Notes: generated by a model not told the origin, from the letters alone. A DNA stretch of 28,886 bases from AG1 sp035559775 (GCA_035559775.1 DATMAU010000021.1:1-28886); one strand, 5' to 3'; positions 6,847-15,334 are shown, counted from the first letter of the stretch. Made by a program: numbers and translations.

Positions 6847-8049
6847 CTAGCTCTGCATGGCTTCTCTTAAAACATGGTTGGGGGATATTTCGAAGTTTTT
6901 CTCAAGTGCTATGGCTTTTAATGTGTAATAGTATGCTGGGATCTGGTATGCGTATTCTCTGCCTGCGAGGGGTTTGCTTGGCGTTTCTGAGATCTTGTTG
7001 CTAGCTACTCTGATGTCTATTACTATGTTTTTTGCTATTAGGTGTTGCCTTATAGGTTCGCCGAAGAGCTCGTCAGGATCCCTTATAATCCTTATTATCT
7101 GCTCCATAACCCAGTCTTTATTCTTTCCCAGCCTTCTAGCCTCCTCTATAGCATCCTCTACCGCAGTCCTTACAGCGTTAACAGCTTCTCCAAGCCATTT
7201 GGAGAGCCCGTTCCTCCTGATCGTCTCGAGAGCCCTTGGATTGCCCCCTGTAAGCCTCCACAAGATCTCCCTATCCTCTCTAATCCCGAGCTGCTCAGCT
7301 AGTCTCTCAGCGGCTTCTCTAGGCAGATTCCACATGAGGGCCCAGTCAACCTTCCAGCGAACGCTACTCCAGGCCTTTGTGGCAGCTGCATCGCTGGTAG
7401 AGATCACTAGGGTTATGAGTCTATCGAGACCATTTAGCTGCAGCCTCTCATTAGCCCCGGCAACCCTGCTTGCAACCCTATCCAAATAGATCTCAAAATC
7501 CCTTGGATCAGGAGCCCTATACTCATCAATAACAACAACATACTCACTATGAGCCTCACCCCCACCCTCAAGAACAGATATTATATTAGAAGCAACCCCG
7601 ACATGGGGATTCCCACCCCGCCTCCCCATAGCTATGGAGATCACAGGCATCGGGACAGGACTCGTAAGCTCAAGCCCAACAGAGATCGAGGCTCCCAACC
7701 GCTCTTTATAAAGCCTCTCAATAACCCTCAACGTCTTCCCATCCGAGATCACGTTAACAGCGCCCCTATCCTCATCATGCTCTATAAAAACAAACCTAAG
7801 ATCCTCAAGCCCAACAGAGATCGAGGACTCGGTAAGCACTCTAAACAGTGTTGTCTTCCCGCACCCCTTAGGACCGTAGAGTACAGTGACACGCCCCTTC
7901 TCAACAGCATTACCCACCAGGATCATCTCTAGCTCGCTCTCTCTATCCACAAAATCAACCCAAGTGTTAAGACTGCTCACAAAGATCTTTCTCGACCTAG
8001 CACGACTCATGATAGCCCTAGCAACATCGCTCCTATCTCGCAATGGCAT
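6847..8049 (-). CDS. Archaeal P-loop ATPase (STAND/AAA-like) with C-terminal helical region
   Basis: An ATPase of the archaea-specific family resembling PF01637. Counting from ATG 8049: a Walker A GPKGCGKTT at 59-67, a Walker B VVVIDEY at 171-177, a sensor-like ISTSDAA about 50 residues later, then WRLTGGNPRAL, typical of STAND lid regions, and a C-terminal helical/winged-helix part ending near residue 400. The role of this family is poorly known; members act in recombination, regulation or element biology. The upstream in-frame GTG run (8053-8061) allows a start four codons earlier, but ATG 8049 has GGTGGTG just before it. A 23-bp in-frame direct repeat occurs at 7669-7691 and 7804-7826, each encoding part of SISVGLE (residues 76-82 and 121-127). 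The gene sits alone inside an inverted repeat. Confidence 0.85.
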   Translation of the reverse strand: MPLRDRSDVARAIMSRARSRKIFVSSLNTWVDFVDRESELEMILVGNAVEKGRVTVLYGPKGCGKTTLFRVLTESSISVGLEDLRFVFIEHDEDRGAVNVISDGKTLRVIERLYKERLGASISVGLELTSPVPMPVISIAMGRRGGNPHVGVASNIISVLEGGGEAHSEYVVVIDEYRAPDPRDFEIYLDRVASRVAGANERLQLNGLDRLITLVISTSDAAATKAWSSVRWKVDWALMWNLPREAAERLAEQLGIREDREILWRLTGGNPRALETIRRNGLSKWLGEAVNAVRTAVEDAIEEARRLGKNKDWVMEQIIRIIRDPDELFGEPIRQHLIAKNIVIDIRVASNKISETPSKPLAGREYAYQIPAYYYTLKAIALEKNFEISPNHVLREAMQS

Positions 8050-8061
8050 TAACACCACCAC

Positions 8062-8149
8062 ACATACCTATACCATCATCCTCTCCACAGATCATATGCT
8101 TCCTACTAATATAGCCTAACCTGCTAAAAGCGGAGGTTCGGGCCTCACT
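8062..8149 (-). promoter_or_regulatory. Upstream region of the ATPase gene
   Basis: On the minus strand this holds TATA-like stretches (GCTATATTAGTAG near 8106-8118 and CTTTTAGCAGG near 8122-8132) between the right repeat arm and the ATPase start. Nothing else is recognised. Confidence 0.3.
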
Positions 8150-8193
8150 GCGGTTGGTATTGCTTGGTATCAACCGCTCTTTCCCTTAGCTTC
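8150..8193. repeat. Inverted repeat, right arm (44 bp) flanking the ATPase gene
   Basis: Begins GCGGTTGGTATTGCTTGG and ends CCCTTAGCTTC. It matches the reverse complement of 6724-6767 at 43 of 44 positions, with further weaker similarity inward to about 8132 (GGAGGTTCGGGCCTC). No target-site duplication is obvious just outside the arms. Confidence 0.85.
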
Positions 8194-8218
8194 AAAGGCT
8201 TTGAAGACTGCTCCAACT

Positions 8219-8278
8219 ATTAACACCAGGATCATCCCCGTCGTGAAAGATCATTGGAGACGAGGATCTGGTGTTAAT
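8219..8278. repeat. Long hairpin at the 3' end of the alpha-glucosidase gene
   Basis: ATTAACACCAG (8219-8229) and CTGGTGTTAAT (8268-8278) are an 11-bp perfect inverted repeat; the pairing extends inward with a one-base bulge through GATC. The right arm contains the TAA stop of the glucosidase gene (8274-8276). The left arm shares TTAACACCAGG with the hairpin at 5251-5266. A 3'-end processing or termination signal is possible (inference). Confidence 0.45.
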
Positions 8279-10159
8279 GTAATGTGATCTCTCTGGGAGT
8301 TTTGCTGATCGTTATTTCGCACGCGTTTTTATCGCACTTAGCCTGTATTTCTTCGCCATCTATTCTCGCCTTCTCTATGTTTTTTCCGAGTATTACTAGC
8401 TTCTCGAGGGTTATTGGGTCTTTTGTAAATGTTATTTTCTCCCCATCGAATGTTATGAGTGTTCTTCTCGGTTCCTCGAGATCCTCTTCTCCATGGTATA
8501 TAACCCATGATCCCTCGCCATATATTAGGAGGCTGTCTTGGAGGGTTATTGCGGATCCTTTTCTTATGTAGAGGGGCATCGACGATCTTGACTCGATCCA
8601 GGATCCTCCTTCAAAGATCTCTCCGGCCCAGTATTCATACCACGACCCCCTCGGTAGGTAGACGCTCCTCTTATTAGATCCTTTCTCTACTATTGGTGCG
8701 TAGAGCACATAGGATCCAACCATATACTCGTCATCGACTCTATAGGCATCCTCATCGGCGGGGAATTCTAAAGGTAGTGCCCTTATGATAGGCCTTCCTG
8801 TTAGGTGGGCTTCCCAGGCTAGGTGCCATAGGTATGGTAGAAACCTGTGCCTAAGCTCTATGGCCTTGATAACCATCTCCCTATATATAGATGGTAGCGT
8901 GTAGATCTCTGTATCATTGCTGCGTTTATCCTTATGAGCCCTGAAGAACGGAGCAAGAGCCATAGCCTGGTACCATCTAGCAACAAGCTCTGGCTCAGCC
9001 CACCCGGCAAACCCACCTATATCTGTACCAACCCACGGGATCCCGGAGAGGGATATGCTGAGAATCATCGGTATTGAGAGCCTCAGCGACTCCCATGTAG
9101 AGCCTATATCGCCTGTCCAGACAAAAGCATACCTCTGGATCCCCGGGAAAGCTGATCTAGATAGTATGAATGGCCTCTTATAAACCCTCCCCAACCCCTC
9201 ATATGTAGCCATAGCCTGGAAGAATGGATAGGCATTCCTAACCTGGTAATGCCTAGCAACCCTACCATCATCAAGTCTATGGATAGAGTTGGGATCAGGC
9301 GTTTTATCGGAAAGAGCGACAACATCCCTGTAGAATTGGTATATAGATGCTATAGATCTAGCATCCCTCAAAGGCATTCTCTCGAAAAAGCCCCTGAAGA
9401 CCCCCTCCATATAACCCCAATCCCTCCTCGGAGAAATACTCGAGGGCTCGTTCATATCTAGCCAAACACCATCGATTCCATACTCCCTGACCCACCCCTC
9501 GATCATCCTGGCCCACCAATCCCTAGCCTCTTTGTTATAGAAATCAGGGATCCCGGAGAGCCCCGGCCATCCATAGAATAAGAATAGACTGACCTCGTTC
9601 CTCTCAGTCCTGACCAGGTGTTTCAAACCCTCCTCGAAAACCTTGTAGCCCGGCTCAGCCTTTATATAGGGATCTATTATTGTCACAACCCTCACACCAA
9701 GGCTATGGAGCTTCTCAACAAACCTCTCCGGGTCAGGGAACCTGGATCTATCCCACGTGAACTGTTTATAGTTATCCATATAGTCTACATCGAGGTGAAC
9801 AACACCTACAGGCACGTATTTCAACGTCTCCCCGACTATCTCGAGAACCCTTTCCTGGGGATAATAACTATACCTACTCACATGGAGCCCAAGAGCCCAT
9901 TTTGGGGGTAAGAGGGGCTTGCCTGTAAGGTCTGTATAAGCCTCGATCACATCCATGGGGGCTGGGCCGAAGATTACGTAGAGCTCCATAGAGGGCTCAT
10001 AAACCTCAAAAACAGCCTTATCATATTCACCAACACCCATGTCGAAAACAGAATAGGTAGCAGTGTTAACAAAAACACCCACAGCACTCCCCCTCTCAAT
10101 AAACAAGGCGAAGGGGATCGATTTGTAAAGAGGATCTGAGCCGAACCTATAGTCATAGA
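8274..10159 (-). CDS. malA: GH31 alpha-glucosidase, main part (catalytic and C-terminal domains)
   Basis: Glycoside hydrolase family 31, releasing glucose from alpha-linked oligosaccharides. The (beta/alpha)8 catalytic domain starts around LPPKWALGLHVSRYSYYP. The nucleophile motif GVWLDMNEPSS (near 9450-9470) and the acid/base motif WTGDIGSTWE (near 9095-9125) are intact, as is FFRAHKDK further on; a beta-rich C-terminal domain follows. This frame has no proper start: a TTG at 10104-10106 lies in the middle of the N-terminal domain, and the preceding conserved residues FGSDPLYKSIPFA are encoded upstream in the same frame up to about 10155. The rest of the N-terminus is in another frame (10155-10456). 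With both parts the protein would be about 727 aa, close to archaeal MalA. It is therefore one gene broken by a frameshift, possibly a sequencing error. Confidence 0.85.
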
Positions 10160-10456
10160 GTTATCATAGTTCCAGAAAACAACCCTAGCCCTCCTCCTAT
10201 CCAGGGGATAAGCCTTCTCACCCAAGCCGAGAACATGCTCATAAACACCCAGCTTCTTATAAGCAAGACTCCTCATACCATCAAGCTTGAAAGAGATCTC
10301 AACAACCTGATCACCAAGCCAAGCTCTAACCATATCCCCACGCACCTCTACAGATGGCTTAGGATCACCGTCTGGAAGGCTGAAACTAACAACAGGCTTG
10401 GGATCGTTAAACCTAACCCTAACAACCCTCCTACCCAGAGCAACGTCCAGCAACAC
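10155..10456 (-). pseudogene. malA: GH31 alpha-glucosidase, N-terminal part in another frame
   Basis: About 100 codons from GTG 10456 encode the GH31 N-terminal beta-sandwich: VEVRGDMVRAWLG, then YEHVLGLGEKAYPLDRR and VVFWNYDNS, the conserved stretch that shapes the active-site entrance. After WNYDNS the frame runs into residues unrelated to the family, while the expected continuation (YDYRFGSDPLYKS) is found in the next frame. A single missing base near 10155-10160 explains the break. No slippery heptamer is seen at that point, so programmed frameshifting is not supported. A minus-strand TATA-like run (CTATAAGAGGGTATATA) lies just upstream of the GTG. Confidence 0.8.
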
Positions 10457-10835
10457 TATATACCCTCTTATAGACTATGTGATATCGCTGGATAAGACTA
10501 TAAACTGTGGAAAGACTCTCTAAAAATCACCATTTATAATTATAGACGCGCTAGCTACTAGATAGTTATCCCTGGTGCATGTGTCAAGGAACACTGCTTG
10601 GTATATAGACTCTCTATTCCACCAGGATCACGGGTTATAGCTGTATTAAAAGCATAGTGCTCTCTCCAGAGCGGTGGCTAGAATGACCAAAGATCTTGAG
10701 CTTTCGGATCTTCGGAACACTATTGAAAGGGCAGCGTTAGTATATACTCAGACTCTGTAATAGGGATCAAGAGATCCCAAAATCTTGAGAGGAAACACAA
10801 TATAAAGCCTATAGCTTCATAGACGCTCCTAACCA
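10457..10835. promoter_or_regulatory. 379-bp divergent region between alpha-glucosidase and MalK pseudogene
   Basis: No gene is recognised here. It holds a TATA-like site for the minus-strand glucosidase close to 10457-10480 and a plus-strand TATA-like site (CAATATAAAGCC, about 10798-10809) roughly 27-38 bases before the ATG at 10836 of the pseudogene. The centre may hold remnants of lost sugar-transport genes, but no motif supports that. Confidence 0.35.
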
Positions 10836-11907
10836 ATGAAACCACATACAAATAGCCTCAGGAGATCTAGGCTGGTTTTGTTTTCCACGATCTTGTAGGA
10901 GATCTTCTCCTCCAAAGTAGTAGCCCTTAGAGATATAAATGTCGAGATCTCTCCGGGAGAGTTCTTCGTAATTCTGGGCCTCTTAGGCTCTAGTAAGACA
11001 ACCCTGCTCAGAATACTGGCAGGACTCGAGATCCCTACCAAGGGTAGAATTACGATAGGCGATAATTCGTAAAGCCACGGGATAGAAATATAGGAATGGT
11101 TTTTCGGAGCTGGGCCCTCTACCCCACATGACGGCTTTTGAAGACATAGCCTTTCCATTAAAGCTTAAACACACACCCAGAGAGGAGATAGAGAGACAGG
11201 TCAGAGAAGTGGCAGCAGCCCTCGGGATAGAGGAGCTATTAGATCGCAAACCATCCCAGATGAGCGGTGGTCAGCAACAAAGGGTAGCTATAGCAAGAGC
11301 CCTGGTTAAGCAGCCAGACCTGCTCCTCCTCGACAAGCCTTTCAGTAATCTCGATGCACGCATAAGGATCACTGCTAGATAGTTTGTGAAAGAGCTCCAG
11401 AGAAGGCTTGGGATCACAACCATACTGGTAACACACAATCAGGCTGACACATTCGCTGTAGGGGATAGGATCATGGTTCTAAAGGACGGCATGATCCAGC
11501 AGATAGGATCGCCCGAGGATCTTTACAACAGCCCTGAGAACGTGTTCATAGCGAACTTCATAGGAGACCCGCCCATGAATATCCACAAACTACCAATAGA
11601 TCACCCTGTGGTTAAAAGGCTAGAGCTAAGCATAGACGAGAATTACAAAGAGATCTTTGTGGGAATACGCCCAGACGAGGCAATAGCTATAGAATCTAGC
11701 GAAGAAGGACACCTAGCCGGCAGGATCTCGATGGTAGAGTATGTCGGCTCACGTAAATACGTAAAAATAGATCTTGATGACGGTATATCCCTCAGAATCC
11801 TCGCAGGATCAAATATAGATCAAGGACAAAGGACAGTGATCAGGGTAAAAAGGCTACATATATTCACACACGAGGGTAAGAGGATAAAGACAGTAACCCT
11901 AGCCTAG
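10836..11907 (+). pseudogene. MalK/UgpC-type sugar ABC transporter ATPase, broken
   Basis: A CUT1-type sugar-importer ATPase spread over three frames. In order: VVALRDINVEISPGEFFVIL, a damaged Walker A (GLLGSSKTT, with Ser in place of the invariant Gly before Lys), TKGRITIGDNS, a TAA at 11070; after a frameshift DRNIGMVFRSWALYP; after a second frameshift near 11124 HMTAFEDIAFPLKL, an intact signature QMSGGQQQRVAIARAL, a Walker B with DK in place of DE (catalytic Glu lost), and SNLDARIR. An in-frame TAG at 11380-11382 is followed by FVKELQRRLGITTILVTHNQ and a TOBE-like regulatory C-terminus to 11907. A further in-frame TAG sits at 10896-10898. So there are at least three stops, two frameshifts and two lost active-site residues. 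It is divergent from the frameshifted alpha-glucosidase, consistent with loss of a maltose-type uptake system. Confidence 0.92.
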
Positions 11908-11977
11908 CAAACCAGAAAGTATTTACAAGCGTTAAAATCGTAACAAGTAAGGAAAACAAAGCGGGTTAAGAGCTAAT

Positions 11978-12559
11978 TCACCAGTTAATTGGAGCGAGTG
12001 TTATGAAGCTCTTCCCAGTTGTTAGGTCGTTTATCTCTAGCGCTAGGTATATGCTCGCTATAAGCCCGCTCTCTCTGGAAGATATTGATATGTTTATAGC
12101 CTTGATCGATAGCGAATCGCCTTTCCTAATCTCTCCCGAGAAGATCAGGTCTTGGAGCGATGAGACACGCTCACCATCGAAGAGCCTGGCTGGGATAATG
12201 ATCTTTAATAGCTTCTGATCGCTCTTAACCAGGGCGATGCTATTTTCTATAAACACTAGTGTACCATTAATCGTTGTCCTAGATATGCTCACATTAATAC
12301 TAGAATAATTCCTAAGAGCCTGTAACATAGCAAGCTGAGAGGCAAGGCTATTAAAACTATCCCGACCCTCACGGGCACTCAGGATCCTCTCTATATATTG
12401 ATCCTGATAATTAGACACAAGATCCCTCGAAACATGCGAGACCGTAGATGGAGTATTACTAGAACCAGTATCGCCAGTCTTACCAGCTATAGCGGCAACC
12501 GAGATCATTACAGCACCAAGTAGCACTAGCGCGAGGAGTATGAATATCTTCTTATCCAC
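11978..12559 (-). CDS. Membrane-anchored or secreted protein of unknown function, 193 aa
   Basis: Begins MDKKIFILLALVLLGAVMIS, a classical uncleaved signal anchor or signal peptide at residues 4-26, followed by a Ser/Thr/Gly-rich linker (GKTGDTGSSNTPSTVS). The outer part has a helical segment (residues about 50-85) and then beta-rich stretches. Four N-glycosylation sequons (NYS, NVS, NGT, NIS) support an extracellular location in an archaeon. No catalytic motif or known family is recognised; pilin-type or substrate-binding proteins are not supported. It is convergent with the MalK pseudogene, 70 bases away, and stands alone on the minus strand. Confidence 0.7.
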   Translation of the reverse strand: MDKKIFILLALVLLGAVMISVAAIAGKTGDTGSSNTPSTVSHVSRDLVSNYQDQYIERILSAREGRDSFNSLASQLAMLQALRNYSSINVSISRTTINGTLVFIENSIALVKSDQKLLKIIIPARLFDGERVSSLQDLIFSGEIRKGDSLSIKAINISISSRESGLIASIYLALEINDLTTGKSFITLAPINW

Positions 12560-12707
12560 AGACCTCCCCGGGACAATATACCGTTGAAGACCTAATATCC
12601 TCTTACAGTCACGTATCCTCGCACAGGGTTCTCACCTATGGTTTTGCGGGCTGCCATCAACACTACGATGTGGTGCTCCTATTCAATAGATCATGTTCCA
12701 ACAGCTC

Positions 12708-12905
12708 TTAAACCCGGAAACTTGTTATAAGATCTTCAGCCATAGATCTCTTCCAGAAACGCTGACAGAGCTTGATAATGCTAAACACGGCAACGATCTC
12801 TAGAAGGTCGATAATAAACCCTAGTATGCTAATGCCATCCCAGTCTTTTGATCCCTTGGATATGTTCGAGGATTTGTTACTCGATATATAGCTATCTATA
12901 ATCAT
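12708..12905 (-). CDS. Doubtful small membrane protein, 65 aa
   Basis: An open frame with a polar Ser/Asn-rich N-terminus, one hydrophobic segment (ISILGFIIDLLEIVAVFSIIKL, split here only by a mid Asp/Glu) and a basic C-terminal end. A minus-strand TATA-like sequence (CTTATAAATATATAG in minus orientation, 12946-12960) lies about 45 bases upstream of the ATG at 12905, but no good ribosome binding site is seen. No family recognised. It might be a real small membrane protein or chance; the rest of 12560-12992 holds no other gene. Confidence 0.3.
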   Translation of the reverse strand: MIIDSYISSNKSSNISKGSKDWDGISILGFIIDLLEIVAVFSIIKLCQRFWKRSMAEDLITSFRV

Positions 12906-12945
12906 ATCGATTCCAAGCCCATTAAATGCTATTATTAATTTCCAT

Positions 12946-12960
12946 CTATATATTTATAAG
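12946..12960. promoter_or_regulatory. TATA element readable on both strands
   Basis: CTATATATTTATAAG can act as TATA box in both directions. On the plus strand it lies about 40 bases before the rhodanese ATG (12993), which also has AGGTG at 12980-12984. On the minus strand it precedes the doubtful 65-aa ORF. Confidence 0.4.
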
Positions 12961-12992
12961 GCTTAATACACATACTAACAGGTGAAAAGAAA

Positions 12993-13322
12993 ATGCCCGT
13001 AGGTTTTGAGGAGATAGATTATAAGAAGGTGCTCGAACTCCTCAAACAAGGGGCAGTAGTAATAGATGTAAGAGAACCCAAAAGCTACGCTAAAGAACAC
13101 ATAAGAGGAGCTATAAACATACCAGCCAGCGAGATAGAGAAAAGAGTCGCAGAACTCCCAGCAAACAAACCCCTGATCGTGTATTGCTCCAGCTACACAT
13201 GCACAGCCTCGCTGGCAGCAGCTAAGAAACTCACAGAGCTCGGTAGAAAAGATGTCTATAGATTCGTAGGCGGTCTCCTAGAGTGGAAAACAGCTGGGCT
13301 CCCCACAGAGTCTTCAGCATGA
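12993..13322 (+). CDS. Single-domain rhodanese-like sulfurtransferase
   Basis: A 109-aa stand-alone rhodanese domain, likely cytoplasmic. Family marks are VIDVREPKSYAKEHIRGAINIP (residues 23-44) and the active-site loop VYCSSYTCTAS, where Cys65 should carry the persulfide; the loop also contains a second Cys (Cys70). Such proteins move sulfane sulfur for detoxification, thio-modification or cofactor synthesis, but the partner cannot be told here. The MoaD-MoaE fusion, another sulfur-carrier protein, is 11 kb away and not obviously linked. Start ATG 12993 has AGGTG eight bases upstream. It is the last gene before the inositol cluster, on the opposite strand to iolG. Confidence 0.9.
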   Translation: MPVGFEEIDYKKVLELLKQGAVVIDVREPKSYAKEHIRGAINIPASEIEKRVAELPANKPLIVYCSSYTCTASLAAAKKLTELGRKDVYRFVGGLLEWKTAGLPTESSA

Positions 13323-13420
13323 ACACTCTGCTAACCTCTCCCACTCATCAAGATATGTTTAGATACGATCCACAACACAGAACCGATCCCAACCCACCCA
13401 GTCTTTTCCCCAGAAGCACT

Positions 13421-14446
13421 CTATGAGCTATCCAAGATCTCTGAGATAGTGACAGGCATCCTGCTCATCGCAGATCTCTTAGAGGCTTCTGCTAAAACAC
13501 ATGCCCTTAACCCGTCCTCCTCGTTTGGAACAGGCTTCTCACCCCTAGCTATCGCTTCCACAAAGCCCTCGATCTCCCTATAATATGCTTCGCGGAACCT
13601 CTCAGCAAACCATGGTAGCTTGGGTAGCCTGGCAGTGTTTCCCCTACTATATATGTATACCTGGTTCTCCGGTACATTCTCAAGCCTGGCAAGACCCTCG
13701 CTACCAAGGATCTCTAGCCTGAGATCATAGCCATAAGCCGAGCATCTCGTGACCTCGATATCCACGAGCAATCCATCTTTATAGCTGATACTCACTAGAG
13801 CGCTATCATAATCCCCGCCCCCGAGGCAGAGGCTAGAGGCTATAGCATTAACCCTCTCTGGCGGGTAGCCGAAAAACCAGGAAACGAGATCGAATTCGTG
13901 GGTAACCATGTCATCAAATATAGCGCCGAGGTATAGCTTACCAATCCCTATCCCGGGCTCTGGCATGGGGTCTCTAGCGATAAACTTGGCTATGAATAGC
14001 CTCCCCAGACCGTTTGTATCAAGGATCCTCTTGATCTCCTGGTAACCCTTATCAAACCTCCTCTGATAACCCACCTGGGCTAGCATGTTTCTCCTCCTCA
14101 CAATACCCACAATCTCTCTACACTCATCGAGGCTTGGGGCGAGGGGTTTCTCTATAAATATGCTGAGCCCAAGATCCCCTGCAACCCTAGCGTTATCGAG
14201 ATGAGCACTAGTTGAAGAAGCGATCACCAAACCATGAACCCTATCCCTATGGATCTTAACAGCTTCTCCGAGATCTGTGTAGTATGGGACATGGAGCCTC
14301 TCAGAAAGCGCCCTAGCCCTCCCCTCATCAGGATCCACTATAGCAATAAGCTCAGCAGAGCCAAGCCTCTTTATATTCTCAGCATGTATCGAGCCCATCC
14401 TACCAGCTCCAACAACGATAAGACCTATCCTCAAGGGAGAGCCCAC
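13421..14446 (-). CDS. iolG: Inositol 2-dehydrogenase-like oxidoreductase (Gfo/Idh/MocA family)
   Basis: NAD(P)-dependent oxidation of myo-inositol to scyllo-inosose is the likely reaction. The Rossmann motif is VVGAGRMGSIHAENIKRLG (GAGRMG at 13-18); the catalytic Lys is K100 in FIEKPLAP; GYQRRFD is at 126-132; Asp179 and His183 in FDDMVTHEFD fit the IolG D-x3-H pair that binds the inositol hydroxyl. Length of 341 aa is normal. Gfo/Idh proteins act on many sugars, so the inositol call depends on the iolE, iolB, iolD and iolC neighbours. GTG 14446 lies about 25 bases from a minus-strand TATA-like run near 14464-14478, so the message may be leaderless; an internal TTG at 14434 is an alternative. 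It is divergent from iolE. Confidence 0.85.
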   Translation of the reverse strand: MGSPLRIGLIVVGAGRMGSIHAENIKRLGSAELIAIVDPDEGRARALSERLHVPYYTDLGEAVKIHRDRVHGLVIASSTSAHLDNARVAGDLGLSIFIEKPLAPSLDECREIVGIVRRRNMLAQVGYQRRFDKGYQEIKRILDTNGLGRLFIAKFIARDPMPEPGIGIGKLYLGAIFDDMVTHEFDLVSWFFGYPPERVNAIASSLCLGGGDYDSALVSISYKDGLLVDIEVTRCSAYGYDLRLEILGSEGLARLENVPENQVYIYSRGNTARLPKLPWFAERFREAYYREIEGFVEAIARGEKPVPNEEDGLRACVLAEASKRSAMSRMPVTISEILDSS

Positions 14447-14568
14447 AATAGATACGTGTAAATCATAATATTATCCATAATATACCCATATAAGCCCCAG
14501 ACCATATAGTTTCGTAGCTAAACATAGTTAAACATAATTAGTCGCTCCAATAACCAGAGCCGGGACTC
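14447..14568. promoter_or_regulatory. Divergent promoter region iolG / iolE
   Basis: AT-rich 122 bp. On the minus strand an ATAATATTATGATT run (about 14464-14478) fits a TATA box for iolG. On the plus strand GTTAAACATAATTA (about 14527-14540) fits one for iolE, about 30 bases before its start. I saw no shared operator with the iolB/iolD region. Confidence 0.4.
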
Positions 14569-15330
14569 GTGATGGGTAAGAGCTTCAGGCTAGCTGTTGG
14601 AACCATAGCTTGGGGTTTCCTAAAAAATGTAGAGGACTTTAGAAGGGTTGCTGAGTTCCTAGCAGGAATAGGGGTTGAGGGGGTCGGGATCGAGTATAGA
14701 CTATTGCCAAGAGAGCTTAGGAAGAAGCCGGAAGCCCTAGCAAAGATCCTTAAAGAGGCTGGTTTAGAGAACATAGGCTCTTATTCCAATCTAAAAGAAC
14801 CATCGATAGAGTGGGGTGTCAACTCGGAGGCAAAGATATACTGGGTTGTTAGCAGAGAGAGGGATTGTGCGAGGGCTGACATTGTTCTCGAGGAATATGC
14901 CCTTAGAACGAGATCCTCAGGGATCACTGCGGCTCTCCATAATCATCTTAGAACCTGTTACGACGATCTCGAGGATCTCTCAAGGATCCTAGCCAAAACC
15001 AGAGATCTAGCACTATGTCTAGACACCGCACATGCTGTCGCAGCTAACATAGATCTCGAGGAGGTTTTAAAACTATATAGAGACAGGATAGCCCTGATTC
15101 ATCTAAAAGATCTCAGGGCTAGGGTTTCGAAAAGCAGTGTTAGGTTTAAGAGAGATTTTGTAAACGTTGGCGAAGGTATCGTTGATTTCAAGGGCTTTCT
15201 AAAGATACTGGATCTCTATGGCTATAGAGGCTATCTAATGCTTGAGATAGAGGCTCTGGGATCTATGGATCCCTATAGCGCTGTAAAGCTCGGTGTCGAG
15301 AGGGTGAGAAAGATCTTAGAGGATCTATAG
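14569..15330 (+). CDS. iolE: Inosose dehydratase-like TIM-barrel protein (xylose isomerase-like fold)
   Basis: Probable 2-keto-myo-inositol dehydratase. The protein is a xylose-isomerase-type barrel with likely metal ligands in the expected places: ALHNHL (122-127), CLDTAHAV (150-157, Asp152), LIHLKDLRA (176-184, His178, Lys/Asp pair typical of IolE), VNVGEGIVDFKGFL (199-211) and LMLEIEALG (223-231, Glu). At 253 aa it is shorter than bacterial IolE (about 300). IolI/IolH (inosose isomerase or related epimerase) have the same fold and cannot be excluded, but HLKDLR and VGEG.VDF favour IolE. The start is GTG 14569 or ATG 14572, without a clear ribosome binding site, probably near-leaderless. 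It is convergent with iolB, with four bases between the stop codons. Confidence 0.8.
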   Translation: MMGKSFRLAVGTIAWGFLKNVEDFRRVAEFLAGIGVEGVGIEYRLLPRELRKKPEALAKILKEAGLENIGSYSNLKEPSIEWGVNSEAKIYWVVSRERDCARADIVLEEYALRTRSSGITAALHNHLRTCYDDLEDLSRILAKTRDLALCLDTAHAVAANIDLEEVLKLYRDRIALIHLKDLRARVSKSSVRFKRDFVNVGEGIVDFKGFLKILDLYGYRGYLMLEIEALGSMDPYSAVKLGVERVRKILEDL

Positions 15331-15334
15331 AGAT

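Noticed and set aside
8130..8193. tRNA-like T-arm (GAGGTTCGGGCCTC) next to the right repeat arm
   Set aside because: No acceptor stem, anticodon arm or D-arm can be built around it, the T-loop is not canonical, and the left copy does not keep the pairing.
8174..8236. 21-codon minus-strand ORF MILVLIVGAVFKAFEAKGKSG between the hairpin and the right repeat arm
   Set aside because: A hydrophobic start is suggestive, but there is no convincing ribosome binding site or promoter and it overlaps two repeat structures.
10150..10165. Programmed frameshift site in the alpha-glucosidase gene
   Set aside because: No slippery heptamer or downstream structure is evident; a simple one-base deletion explains the break.
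10560..10655. Short plus-strand frame (IVIPGACVKEHCLVYRL) in the divergent region, possible remnant of a sugar-transport gene
   Set aside because: Only about 31 codons, no start, and no resemblance to MalF, MalG or a binding protein that I could recognise.
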